Positions 15,545 through 23,622 of a stretch of DNA of 42,364 nt are shown piece after piece. Each line of letters opens with the position of its first letter. Position 1 is the first letter of the stretch. A model generated the notes under the pieces. It saw only the letters and a program-made list of their open reading frames with translations. It searched no databases and was not told the DNA's origin. The stretch is from Treponema sp. GTDB taxonomy: Bacteria; Spirochaetota; Spirochaetia; Treponematales; Treponemataceae. The stretch covers positions 1 through 42,364 of the forward strand of contig JAFZRP010000110.1 in the NCBI GenBank assembly GCA_017619795.1, written 5' to 3'. The position numbers and the translations under genes are program-made.

Positions 15545-16327
15545 TTACATGTTGCAGCAAAACATTCCGTATTCTTTTGGAACCATGAGCACACCATCCA
15601 CCATGTGCTTATTCAGAGTCGCCCGAATTTCTTCCTTAGGCACAGAACTCAAACTAGACATACTGGAAAGCGAATAAATATATTCAATCAAATCTTCAAT
15701 TTCAGTTACGGCAAGAGAATCTTTATAATTCAATTTCTGGACTTTTGGGAAAAATGATTCAAGAATAGCTTTTCCGTTCTGCAGGGTAAAGTTTTTATTT
15801 ATGTTATCTTCAACACCATAACGGCCCAGAACCTTTGCCAGATATTCAACAATTCCATGCTCGCCGTAAGTAGCACAATAAAAAGCCCCATCTTTTTTCA
15901 AAACCCTGCGGACCTCAGCCAGACCCTTTTGAATATCCGGCACATGATAAAGCATCATATTTGCAATTACAACATCAAAGGTTTCTGCTTCATAAGGAAT
16001 ATTCTGAATATCAATAATGCGGTATTCAACGCAAGCCTTCTGTCCAAGATTCTGTCTCGCAGTTTCCAGCATCCCCTCAGAAAAATCCGAAAGCACAAGC
16101 TTCGAACATTTGTCCATCAGTGCCTCGTGCCCCTTCCACATATCGCCGGTTCCGCAACCAAGCTCCAGAACCTTCATCCCTTCATTAATTTTATAATTTG
16201 AAAAAATCCAGTTTCCAAACCCCAGCTTGTTAGTGGAATATTTTTGATGAATAGAAATCCTCGTGTTCAGATTCCCCGCATTTGCATATTGATTTTTTAC
16301 AGTTTCCTGATTATTTATCGTATTCAT
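15545..16327 (-). CDS. Class I SAM-dependent methyltransferase
   Basis: The protein has 260 aa. MKVLELGCGTGDMWKGH is a perfect motif I, SKLVLSDFSEGMLETA holds the ribose-binding acidic residue, FDVVIANMMLYHV is motif II, and VRRVLKKDGAFYCATYG is post-II/III, as in the ubiE/Methyltransf_11 family. Its ATG overlaps the stop of the upstream nucleosidase gene by one base (TAATG), so translation is coupled. The nucleosidase would remove the S-adenosylhomocysteine made here. The substrate is unknown. Confidence 0.88.
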   Translation of the reverse strand: MNTINNQETVKNQYANAGNLNTRISIHQKYSTNKLGFGNWIFSNYKINEGMKVLELGCGTGDMWKGHEALMDKCSKLVLSDFSEGMLETARQNLGQKACVEYRIIDIQNIPYEAETFDVVIANMMLYHVPDIQKGLAEVRRVLKKDGAFYCATYGEHGIVEYLAKVLGRYGVEDNINKNFTLQNGKAILESFFPKVQKLNYKDSLAVTEIEDLIEYIYSLSSMSSLSSVPKEEIRATLNKHMVDGVLMVPKEYGMFCCNM

Positions 16328-17022
16328 TATTTACTCATTTCCTGCAGCACAGCTTTTGTAACTTCCTTGGCAATTTTTGAAGATTCCTTGAGATTTTCTT
16401 CAAAGGTTCCTGAGCCACTGTGTTCTGCTGTATCAGTTACTGTTCGAATTGCAATAAAAGGTATCTTATTTACATAACAAACGTGTGCAATACTTCCAGT
16501 TTCCATATCAACAGACAGCGGATTAAACTTATCGATAATTTCCTGACGGCCATCATCTGTGATAAAAGCTTCGCCGGTGACCATCCTGCCAAAATAAATC
16601 TTTCCTTTTGTACTGATTTTTGGAGCCGCTTTTTTTGCATAATTCAAAAGCTTTTCATCTGCTGCAAAAAATACAGACTTCATCCAGGGATGGAACTCTG
16701 TAAGGATTTCTTCTTCAACATCATGGTAGGCAACTTCTGTGGAAATTACCGTATCAAAAATCTTTAGCGCAGGATCCATCCCGCCGGCTGTTCCCGCATT
16801 AATTACAGCATCAACATGAAAATTATCTATAAGAATCTGAGTCGCAATTGCCGCATTTACCTTACAGGCTCCGCAAAACAAAATCACAACTTCAAAACCA
16901 CAAAGTTTACCTTCATAAAACTTAAGCATTGCTTTTTCAACAGTGCCGCTTACTTCCAGCTCTTCAAGAAATGGAGCAAGTTCATCATCGCCCGCACAAA
17001 TAATTCCAATCTTTTTTGACAT
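16327..17022 (-). CDS. 5'-methylthioadenosine/S-adenosylhomocysteine nucleosidase-like protein
   Basis: The protein has 231 aa from the ATG at 17022 (AAGGGAAAG upstream; the frame extends 47 codons further without a site). It has the PNP/UDP phosphorylase fold of the Pfs/MtnN type. The start is KKIGIICAGDDELAPFLEEL, followed by NAGTAGGMDP and VDMETGSIAHVCYVNKIPF (the Met-Glu-x-G/A nucleoside-binding motif). IAIRTVTDTAE contains the catalytic Asp of the R-x-S/T-D motif. It hydrolyses SAH and/or MTA to adenine and a thio-sugar. It lies between two methyltransferases in one operon, so clearing inhibitory SAH is the likely role. Confidence 0.85.
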   Translation of the reverse strand: MSKKIGIICAGDDELAPFLEELEVSGTVEKAMLKFYEGKLCGFEVVILFCGACKVNAAIATQILIDNFHVDAVINAGTAGGMDPALKIFDTVISTEVAYHDVEEEILTEFHPWMKSVFFAADEKLLNYAKKAAPKISTKGKIYFGRMVTGEAFITDDGRQEIIDKFNPLSVDMETGSIAHVCYVNKIPFIAIRTVTDTAEHSGSGTFEENLKESSKIAKEVTKAVLQEMSK

Positions 17023-17032
17023 AATCTTTCCC

Positions 17033-17824
17033 TTATTTTTTTTCCAAAACTGTGATTGCCCCATAATGAAGAATCTCAAACTTTTCCGGTGCAATTTCAT
17101 CCAGCAAAGCCCGGTGTTCTGCATCCCACTTTGCCAGCTCTTCCGGTCCAAGAGAAGCACCAATTCCGCGGCTTGCCCTTACACGACCATGCCAGCTTTC
17201 TCTTGTAAAAGGAACCATCAAATCATATTCTTCGTGTTCAAGCTTTTCAAAATATTTGTAAGCAACATCAGGCACCCAGTTCTCGCGACGTGTTGCACCG
17301 CAGCCTGTCCATTTCGGACTGTATTTCAAAATCATCTCTTCGCTCTTGCCGGCAATTTTATCTTCATCAGGGAGCCACGCCATATATAAGATTACAAGCT
17401 TTCCCTTTGGCTTAAGCAAATCTGCAAGAACAGGCATAACCTTTTCGTGGTCAAAATACCAGAAGCACTGACACGCTGTAATTACATCAAAGCTTTCTTT
17501 TGGAAAATTAAGCTGTTCTGTTGCAGCAGCGAGGAAATCAATTTTCATATTACCGTCAGCCGCCAGCAGTTTAGCCTGTTCAATCTGCTCTGGAGAAATA
17601 TCTGTGCCGGTCCACTGGGCTCCGTATTTATACATATTGCGCGGAAGCACACCGGTTCCTGTTCCAAGATCCAAAACCTTCTGACCAGCCACACACAAGC
17701 CGCGGTCCACAAGCTTTTTATAAAACTCTACCGGGTAAATGTCGCGGAACTTTGCATATTCCTTTGAAGTTCTTCCCCAGTCAAAGGCTTTTCCGTCATC
17801 AATTCTCTTATCTATAATTTCCAT
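17033..17824 (-). CDS. Class I SAM-dependent methyltransferase
   Basis: The protein has 263 aa. The N-terminal FDWGRTSKEYAKFRDIYP precedes motif I QKVLDLGTGTGVLPRNM. WTGTDISPEQIEQAKLL binds the SAM ribose, and FDVITACQCFWYFDH is motif II. The opening and length match a family of ubiE-like small-molecule methyltransferases. It starts directly after the upstream GNAT stop (TAA then ATG) and is followed 10 bp later by the nucleosidase. The substrate is unknown. Confidence 0.87.
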   Translation of the reverse strand: MEIIDKRIDDGKAFDWGRTSKEYAKFRDIYPVEFYKKLVDRGLCVAGQKVLDLGTGTGVLPRNMYKYGAQWTGTDISPEQIEQAKLLAADGNMKIDFLAAATEQLNFPKESFDVITACQCFWYFDHEKVMPVLADLLKPKGKLVILYMAWLPDEDKIAGKSEEMILKYSPKWTGCGATRRENWVPDVAYKYFEKLEHEEYDLMVPFTRESWHGRVRASRGIGASLGPEELAKWDAEHRALLDEIAPEKFEILHYGAITVLEKK

Positions 17825-18256
17825 TTATTGTTCCTCAAGCGTAAGCCACTGATGCATACCAGGTCCAAAGATTTCACTCGGTCGTTTTATAAATCCGAAC
17901 TTTTCGTAAAAGCCTTCCTTATTTTCTGCGGAAACAAGTACAGCCATAATTCTATATCCAGGTTTAAGCTGGGCCTTGATATACTTCATGATATTTTCCA
18001 TAATCTGCCTGCCAAGTCCCTGTCCCTGATATTCCGGCAGCACAATAACATCCGCAATATAAACGATATAACCGTGATCTGTAACAATACGACCAAGTGC
18101 AATCGGTTTTCCTTTGTCACGGATACACCAGATGATAGAGTTCTTTAAGCCTTCTGTTGCCTGTTCAATAGCAAAAGTTTTCCAGCCAACAGCGGCGCGC
18201 ATATTCAGATAATCCTGTACATCAATTGTGTTTGTCAGTTCAAAATCGTTGTTCAT
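17825..18256 (-). CDS. GNAT family N-acetyltransferase
   Basis: The protein has 143 aa from the ATG at 18256 (GGAG at suitable distance); the longer frame starts before the promoter. YIADVIVLPEYQGQGLGRQIMENIM is the acetyl-CoA loop (QGQGLG), and GFYEKFGFIKRPSEIFG is the C-terminal motif, as in many small drug- or polyamine-type acetyltransferases. It is the first gene of the minus-strand run that ends at 9465. Confidence 0.88.
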   Translation of the reverse strand: MNNDFELTNTIDVQDYLNMRAAVGWKTFAIEQATEGLKNSIIWCIRDKGKPIALGRIVTDHGYIVYIADVIVLPEYQGQGLGRQIMENIMKYIKAQLKPGYRIMAVLVSAENKEGFYEKFGFIKRPSEIFGPGMHQWLTLEEQ

Positions 18257-18284
18257 TTTAAAACTCCATAGTCTAATCAGTAAA

Positions 18285-18292
18285 ATTATACT
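18285..18292. promoter_or_regulatory. Overlapping divergent -10 boxes
   Basis: On the minus strand TATAAT (plus 18285-18290) serves the GNAT-methyltransferase-nucleosidase run. On the plus strand TATACT (18287-18292) serves the NUDIX gene. The two boxes overlap, so the two polymerases should exclude each other. Neither has a good -35. Confidence 0.55.
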
Positions 18293-18317
18293 ATAGTTAA
18301 TGAAAATGGAGAACATA

Positions 18318-18773
18318 ATGCGCAACAGAAGTGTGGTTTTTGTAATCAGAAATAAAAAGATTCTTGTGGAAAAGCTGAACTATCCGAGCGAAGGAAAGGA
18401 TGATTTTTATTCTATCCCCGGTGGTGGAATTGAAGATGGTGAAACTCCTGAGCAGGCAGCCATCCGCGAGCTGAAAGAAGAATGTGGTCTTGATGGAACA
18501 ATTGTACGCAAGCTCTCCGAATCCTATAATCACAATAGAACAGAGCATGCTTTTGAAGTAAAAGTTCCCGATGATCAGGAGCCGATTACAGGTTACGATC
18601 CTGAAGAGGCAGGAAATGAAAATCCACCGCTTAAAGAAGTTTTATGGCTTGGTTTGGACGAGCTACCCGAAAAAGACCGTGCATTTTTATGGGGTTATGG
18701 TCTTATGCAGGTTCCAGGCTTCTTTGAGGAAGTCAAAAGCTGGGGTGATGAAATCAGTTATCCGGGGAACTAA
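18318..18773 (+). CDS. NUDIX hydrolase
   Basis: The protein has 151 aa from the ATG at 18318, chosen for GGAG at 18308-18311. An in-frame ATG at 18300 lies at the predicted transcription start. The Nudix box is complete: GGGIEDGETPEQAAIRELKEE, followed by CGL. It hydrolyses a nucleoside diphosphate linked to some group X; the short form with no extra domain does not reveal the substrate. It is followed 2 bp later by a serine hydrolase, probably in the same transcript. Confidence 0.88.
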   Translation: MRNRSVVFVIRNKKILVEKLNYPSEGKDDFYSIPGGGIEDGETPEQAAIRELKEECGLDGTIVRKLSESYNHNRTEHAFEVKVPDDQEPITGYDPEEAGNENPPLKEVLWLGLDELPEKDRAFLWGYGLMQVPGFFEEVKSWGDEISYPGN

Positions 18774-18775
18774 TT

Positions 18776-20158
18776 ATGACTAAAAAACTTATCCGCAAAC
18801 TACTCCTTGTCTTCATCATAATTTTTTCAATTGTATTTCTGCTTACTCATTACGACAAAAATGAATATTCACGCGACAACCTTGAAGCCTATGTTCAGAA
18901 GATGTGCAGGCTTTATAAAATTTCGGGTTTATCTGCTGCAATAATTGATGGTACCAAGGAATATTATATCAATTATGGAAATGATAACGGAAAAGCGATT
19001 GATGAAAACAGTTTTTTTGAGCTTGGTTCCACAACAAAAGCTTTTACAGGGCTTGCTATCATGCAGCTTGAAAAAGAAGGCAAGCTAAAACTTACAGATT
19101 CTGTCTCAGATTATCTCCCGTGGTTTAAGCCGACTTATAAAAAATCAATCTGCGATATCACAATTGAAGATTTGTTGTGTCACACAAGTGGAATTCCTGT
19201 ATGGACAATTACAACAATCCCAGTCGGCACAGAAAGCGATGATAACTTGCTGACAAAAACAATTCAGAACATTAAAGACGTAAAGCTAAAATCAAAACCG
19301 GGAACTCATTATGAATATGCAACCATAAACTTTGATATTCTCGCCCTGATTCTTGAAGAAGTTACCGGGAAAAAATATGAAGATTTTGTTACAGCAAAGA
19401 TTCTTAATCCTCTGAATATGAAAAGTTCATTTTTTAGAACGAATGATGAATGTACAGAAAAACTTGTTCAGGGCTATAAAACTTTGTTTTTAGGCGCTCA
19501 TCCATATAATGCTCCTTCTTATTATGGAAATACTGCGGCAGGCTATCTTGTTACTTCCACCTCAGATTTAATGAAGTGGCTCAAGTTTTGGGGAAAGAAC
19601 GCTAGTAGTTCGTCGAACACCTTAGATTTGGTTCCTACAGTTTTAAATCACGATGTTTCAAAATCAGATAATTATTTTGCCGGCTGGTATATTCATGATG
19701 ATTTTATTGCGCACGGTGGTAATAATCCTAATTTTTGTTCGCAGGTAATTATCAGCAGAAAAAAGAATCAGGAAGTTTCTGTACTTTCAAATATGGCCGG
19801 TGCTTCTGCTACGATGATTGCTGACGGTATTTACAGGATTCTTCTTGGTGAAACTGTTAGAATTGGTTTGCAGATTGATTTCCAGGCGCTAGTCGATGCT
19901 TTAAGTATAATCTTTATTTTATTATTGATTTATTTTGTCCTGTTATTCTGGGATAAAAAAACTACGAAGTCAAACATTGTGCGGATTACATTCAGCGTGG
20001 TTTACATTCTTGCCGCACTCATTCTTCCTTTTGTTTTCCACTATCCGTACAGCGCAATGTATGTGTGGCTTCCGTTTACTGTAATTATTGCAATTGCTTT
20101 TGCCGCGGTTATAGCAGTATTTGAATTATGTAGGATTGGAAAAAGATTAAGGAAATAA
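18776..20158 (+). CDS. Membrane-anchored beta-lactamase-family serine hydrolase
   Basis: The protein has 460 aa. An N-terminal membrane anchor or signal (residues 7-24) is followed by a class C beta-lactamase/DD-peptidase-like domain. Its nucleophile motif is S85-T-T-K88, YEYATINFDIL is the tyrosine motif region, and HGGNNPNF stands in place of KTG. Three hydrophobic helices occupy residues about 365-455. This domain order (extracytoplasmic hydrolase plus C-terminal membrane bundle) is typical of PbpX/esterase-like proteins acting on peptidoglycan or on peptides outside the membrane. It shares a transcript with the NUDIX gene. Confidence 0.85.
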   Translation: MTKKLIRKLLLVFIIIFSIVFLLTHYDKNEYSRDNLEAYVQKMCRLYKISGLSAAIIDGTKEYYINYGNDNGKAIDENSFFELGSTTKAFTGLAIMQLEKEGKLKLTDSVSDYLPWFKPTYKKSICDITIEDLLCHTSGIPVWTITTIPVGTESDDNLLTKTIQNIKDVKLKSKPGTHYEYATINFDILALILEEVTGKKYEDFVTAKILNPLNMKSSFFRTNDECTEKLVQGYKTLFLGAHPYNAPSYYGNTAAGYLVTSTSDLMKWLKFWGKNASSSSNTLDLVPTVLNHDVSKSDNYFAGWYIHDDFIAHGGNNPNFCSQVIISRKKNQEVSVLSNMAGASATMIADGIYRILLGETVRIGLQIDFQALVDALSIIFILLLIYFVLLFWDKKTTKSNIVRITFSVVYILAALILPFVFHYPYSAMYVWLPFTVIIAIAFAAVIAVFELCRIGKRLRK

Positions 20159-20182
20159 GTTTATTCTTACATAACTTTATTC

Positions 20183-20218
20183 TTGACCGTACGTACATTC
20201 CATGTTATTTTGTACGTA
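20183..20218 (+). promoter_or_regulatory. Promoter and operator of the antitoxin-PIN toxin operon
   Basis: TTGACC (20183-20188), a 17-bp spacer and TATTTT (20206-20211) form the promoter. The sequence GTACGTAC (20189-20196) lies in the spacer and GTACGTA (20212-20218) recurs just after the -10. The two sites, 23 bp apart and so on about the same face of the helix, suit autoregulation by the toxin-antitoxin complex. Confidence 0.65.
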
Positions 20219-20231
20219 TAGAGGTATAACC

Positions 20232-20480
20232 ATGGAAGCAAAATTAACGTTAAAACTTAATAGCAATTCAATTCAACGTGCAAAGGAATACGTTTCAAAA
20301 AAGAAAACATCCCTTTCTTCAATTGTAGAAAACTTTTTTGATAGCCTCACAATTAATAATGAATCAGAAAAGTTTTCTTATAGTCCTCTTGTAAATGAGC
20401 TTTCAGGAATTATTCATCTAGATGAAAACTACGATTATAAATCTGATTATGCTTCCTATCTGGATAAGAAATATGAATAA
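20232..20480 (+). CDS. DUF6364-like antitoxin
   Basis: The protein has 82 aa from the ATG at 20232 (GAGG at seven bases). The start, EAKLTLKLNSNSIQRAKEYVSKKKTSLSSIV, has the ribbon-helix-helix-like pattern of DUF6364 antitoxins, which bind operator DNA with the N-terminus. The acidic, aromatic C-terminus should neutralise the toxin. It overlaps the PIN-domain gene by 8 bp, a typical antitoxin-first arrangement. Confidence 0.8.
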   Translation: MEAKLTLKLNSNSIQRAKEYVSKKKTSLSSIVENFFDSLTINNESEKFSYSPLVNELSGIIHLDENYDYKSDYASYLDKKYE

Positions 20481-20892
20481 AGTTTTTGTTGATACAGATG
20501 TAATTTTAGATCTACTTGCCGAACGTGTTCCATTCTTCCACTTTTCCGCAGTGCTTTTTACCTTCGCTGAAATGAAGAAACTGGAGCTCTATACAAGTCC
20601 ATTAGTTTTGGCAAATACTTTTTATATTCTACGGAAACAACTTGGTAATAACGAAGCTAGAAACGCCCTAAGAAAACTCCGCATCCTTCTTCATGTTGTT
20701 GATTCATCAGAAAGTATTATTGATAAAGCACTTAATTCTGATTTCTCTGATTTTGAAGATGCAATTCAATATTACACGGCTTTGGAACACGAAATAACAG
20801 TAATTCTGACTAGAAATCTGCGCGACTACAAAAATGCATCAGTTATTGTTCAGACTCCAGAAGCTTTTTTAGTAACTAATAAATTGATTTAG
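20473..20892 (+). CDS. PIN-domain toxin (VapC-like ribonuclease)
   Basis: The protein has 139 aa from the ATG at 20473 within the antitoxin 3' end. The acidic PIN pattern is present: VFVDTDVILDLL at the N-terminus, SDFEDAIQYYTAL in the middle, and ILTRNLRDYKNA at the end. These give the three to four Asp/Glu that hold Mg2+ in RNA cleavage. VapC-family enzymes cut initiator tRNA or rRNA; the target here is unknown. It is translationally coupled to the antitoxin. Confidence 0.88.
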   Translation: MNKVFVDTDVILDLLAERVPFFHFSAVLFTFAEMKKLELYTSPLVLANTFYILRKQLGNNEARNALRKLRILLHVVDSSESIIDKALNSDFSDFEDAIQYYTALEHEITVILTRNLRDYKNASVIVQTPEAFLVTNKLI

Positions 20893-20907
20893 CTGGAGAA
20901 ATATTTT

Positions 20908-21837
20908 ATGGAAAACAAAATAGAAAATAAACTAATCCAATTGCTCCAAACTCAATATGGACTTGAAAATGTTAGTCTGAACTTTTTAAGGGAAGGTGGT
21001 TGCACAACATATATCGTAAATGGTGAAAAGAAATATTTACTCAAGGTGATTAGTAATGCCTTTAAGGATACTGCAAAACAATCAGTTATGATTACGCGGT
21101 ATCTGGAAGAAAAAAGTTTTCCCGTTCCAAAAACAATTTTGACCAAAGCGGGCGAAGCGATTGTTGAAGTTTTTGATGATGATGAAGCGAGCCTTGTTCT
21201 TCTGCAAGAGTTTATTGAAGGGGAAGAACCAGACTTAGAAAAATCTGAAACTGCACAAAAGGTTGGTGAGCTTGTCGGAAAGCTTCATAGTTTAATGAAG
21301 GATTGTCCTGTTCATCTGGTTGTTCGTGATAAACAATTTTTCATTGGGCGTTATCTTGATTTTCTGCGTCAGAAGGCTTATCCGAAAATTGCTGATTATG
21401 AAAAGCTTGGTGAGCAACTTTGGGATAAGGTGCAGGGGCTCCCTTACGGTATTTGTCATGGTGACCTTCATCGTGGAAACCTTTTGCAGACAAAGGATGG
21501 TCAGATTTATTTTTTAGATTTTGACACAGTCTGCCAGGCTCCTCTTATGTTCGATGTAATGGTTATGTGCGATATGACAAATTATTTTAATCTGCAGCAG
21601 GAAGATATTGAAATCACCCGTTCGGTTTATAAAAACTTTATTTCCGGCTACACCAGAAATCATCCATTATCACAGGAAGAAAAACTTTCGTTTTACGAAT
21701 GGGTTGCAATCAGACATTTTCAGTTGCAGGCAACAATTCTTGAAGTTCACGGCATCAATTGCATTGATGAAAAGTTTATAGACTATCAGCTTTACTGGTT
21801 GAATAAGTGGATGGAACTGCAGGAGGAAACGAAATGA
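20908..21837 (+). CDS. APH-type phosphotransferase
   Basis: The protein has 309 aa. KYLLKVIS contains the ATP-binding Lys, GICHGDLHRGNLL is a perfect catalytic loop (HGDxHxxN), and IYFLDFDTV holds the metal-binding DxD. The overall layout is that of the homoserine kinase type II/choline kinase-like group. GGAG precedes the ATG. Its stop overlaps the start of the DUF998 membrane protein (ATGA), which suggests a joint function or at least co-expression. The substrate is unknown. Confidence 0.88.
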   Translation: MENKIENKLIQLLQTQYGLENVSLNFLREGGCTTYIVNGEKKYLLKVISNAFKDTAKQSVMITRYLEEKSFPVPKTILTKAGEAIVEVFDDDEASLVLLQEFIEGEEPDLEKSETAQKVGELVGKLHSLMKDCPVHLVVRDKQFFIGRYLDFLRQKAYPKIADYEKLGEQLWDKVQGLPYGICHGDLHRGNLLQTKDGQIYFLDFDTVCQAPLMFDVMVMCDMTNYFNLQQEDIEITRSVYKNFISGYTRNHPLSQEEKLSFYEWVAIRHFQLQATILEVHGINCIDEKFIDYQLYWLNKWMELQEETK

Positions 21838-22466
21838 ACTTTTTGAATAAATACGGCTGGCTGCTTTGTACAATAGCAATGATTGGAGACCTTGTTGTTT
21901 CGCTGATACTTTCATTTTTTTATAAGGGCTACAGCAGCACAAAGATGTCTATAAGTGCTCTGGGAAATCCAAGTAGTCCTGTGCGTGTGCCGTTTAATTT
22001 ATGGATGATTTTGGAAGGTCTTCTTTTCCTTTCGGCAATTCCTGCAATTTACAAAGGCTACAATTCAGTTTCGGGTGGATTAACAAAAGTACTGGTTGTA
22101 TTTATTGCAGCTTTTGCAATTGGTGCCTGTATATTCACAGGATTTTTCAGCGTAAATGAATCAAAGGATGTCGTTACAACCGCTTCTAAAATACATGGTG
22201 CAGGTTCTGCAATCGGCTTTATGCTCTTCCTGTTTGTTCCGCTGCTGCTTGCAATTCTTTCACTTAAGAGCAGCGAGTCTGGCATGGGTATAATCAGTAT
22301 TGTATGCTTTGTAATTTCGCTTGTCTTTTTTGTTCTCTTTGTTATGTCAGACAAACCTGAGTTTAAAGACACATTTATTCAGAACGAAGGCTTATGGCAG
22401 AGACTGAATCTAATCTTCATGTATTTACCGCTGATTATTATTTCTATAAAAAATATCAGAAGCTAA
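21834..22466 (+). CDS. DUF998 family membrane protein
   Basis: The protein has 210 aa from the ATG at 21834 (AGGAGG upstream, overlapping the previous stop). Six hydrophobic segments are visible. The opening WLLCTIAMIGDLVVSL, the motif YSSTKMSISALGNP after the first loop, and the later KIHGAGSAIGFMLFL match DUF998 proteins. The function of the family is not established; it is an integral inner-membrane protein. It is co-transcribed with the upstream kinase. Confidence 0.75.
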   Translation: MNFLNKYGWLLCTIAMIGDLVVSLILSFFYKGYSSTKMSISALGNPSSPVRVPFNLWMILEGLLFLSAIPAIYKGYNSVSGGLTKVLVVFIAAFAIGACIFTGFFSVNESKDVVTTASKIHGAGSAIGFMLFLFVPLLLAILSLKSSESGMGIISIVCFVISLVFFVLFVMSDKPEFKDTFIQNEGLWQRLNLIFMYLPLIIISIKNIRS

Positions 22467-22480
22467 AGGGGCTAATTAAA

Positions 22481-23287
22481 ATGGGCAAGATTCAATGTGT
22501 TTATGATATGAATAATAATTTCTTTTTTCATTTAATGTCCGTTTCTAAAATTGGTTACGATAACGATTATGGGAAGAAATACGCGAACACAATTGAAGAA
22601 AAAGATATTGCTACCCTTAAGAAATATGAAAAAGAATTGACCATGAAGGGCGGTGAATACGACGGAAAACTCTTCTGGACCGGAATGTATGCCGGGAATG
22701 CAAGTGACGCCATTGAGCAAATTAAAAACGGGCAAGGCTTTCCGGGTTTTGAATCCTACACAACTGCTCTTTTAGAAATCTTTGAGGTTTTCCAAAAATA
22801 TCATGATGATTATTGCAAAAACATCTGGCCACAGGAAGAAAAAAAACTTTCAAAAATCGTACTGGAATGGCAGAAAAACTTTGACGAAGAAAAGCTTGAA
22901 GAAAAAGCAGAAAAACTTACAGGAATAAAATCAGACACTATATTCTACGCAACACTAATCACTTCAATCGCACATGGAGTTGAAGCTATTCTTTATGATG
23001 GAGGTGATGGCAATATCTATGATCTTTTCGGAATTGACCGTGATTATAAATCAGCAAGATTTATGTTTTTACATGAATACATCATCACTCTGTTGCAAAA
23101 GCAAATCCTTTTTTCTATTGAAGATTATTACAGAATTGAAGGTCTTGCTGAATATTATTGCGAAGAGCTGATTGGAAAATCTTACAATTTTACAAACATG
23201 AATAAATACATAGATTTTTATCGTGCGAAAAGGGCAGAAAAGACTTACTCACCAAAAGAACTTTTTGAAGCAGCAAAAGAGTTTTAA
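22481..23287 (+). CDS. Hypothetical protein
   Basis: The protein has 268 aa from the ATG at 22481 (AAAGGGG upstream). I do not recognise the family. It is acidic and mostly helical, with no signal peptide and no membrane segment. Notable stretches are FFFHLMSVSKIGYDN, LFWTGMYAGNASD and SIAHGVEAILYDGGDG. A his-containing helix FLHEYIITLLQ does not fit HExxH. It follows the DUF998 gene by 14 bp on the same strand. The stop codon overlaps that of the convergent MazF gene (shared TTAA). Confidence 0.6.
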   Translation: MGKIQCVYDMNNNFFFHLMSVSKIGYDNDYGKKYANTIEEKDIATLKKYEKELTMKGGEYDGKLFWTGMYAGNASDAIEQIKNGQGFPGFESYTTALLEIFEVFQKYHDDYCKNIWPQEEKKLSKIVLEWQKNFDEEKLEEKAEKLTGIKSDTIFYATLITSIAHGVEAILYDGGDGNIYDLFGIDRDYKSARFMFLHEYIITLLQKQILFSIEDYYRIEGLAEYYCEELIGKSYNFTNMNKYIDFYRAKRAEKTYSPKELFEAAKEF

Positions 23288-23622
23288 TTTTCTAAAACCC
23301 AAGAAATCTCTTCATATACTTCATTCAACAATTCTGTAGATAAACGGGAGTTCTTTTCTAAGAGAGCTTGTTTATCTACTGTTGTAATTTGCGAACACAA
23401 AGCTACAGAATCTTTTGGAAGTTTTGAATCAGATTTATTGAAAAAAACATTTCCTTTGTAGTCAGCCAATCTACAATTTGTTGTTAAAGGAATTACAATT
23501 GTTGAGTTTAATTCGCTGCTATTCAATTCATCATTCTGAATAATAATTCCAGGTCTTATAAAAGCAGGTGTACTACCACGCGGTTCTTGAAAATCTACCC
23601 ACCAGATTTCACCATTCATCAT
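23284..23622 (-). CDS. MazF/PemK-family mRNA interferase toxin
   Basis: The protein has 112 aa. The start GEIWWVDFQEPRGSTPAFIRPGIIIQND is the MazF beta-barrel with the conserved GxxRP-type region (the Arg before PG), and LNSTIVIPLTT and DSVALCSQITTVDK are the other conserved strands. The final ISWVLEN is the usual C-terminal helix. It cleaves RNA at short sequence motifs. It overlaps the upstream XRE-type gene by 14 bp, with GGGAG inside that gene, so the upstream gene should be the antitoxin. Confidence 0.88.
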   Translation of the reverse strand: MMNGEIWWVDFQEPRGSTPAFIRPGIIIQNDELNSSELNSTIVIPLTTNCRLADYKGNVFFNKSDSKLPKDSVALCSQITTVDKQALLEKNSRLSTELLNEVYEEISWVLEN

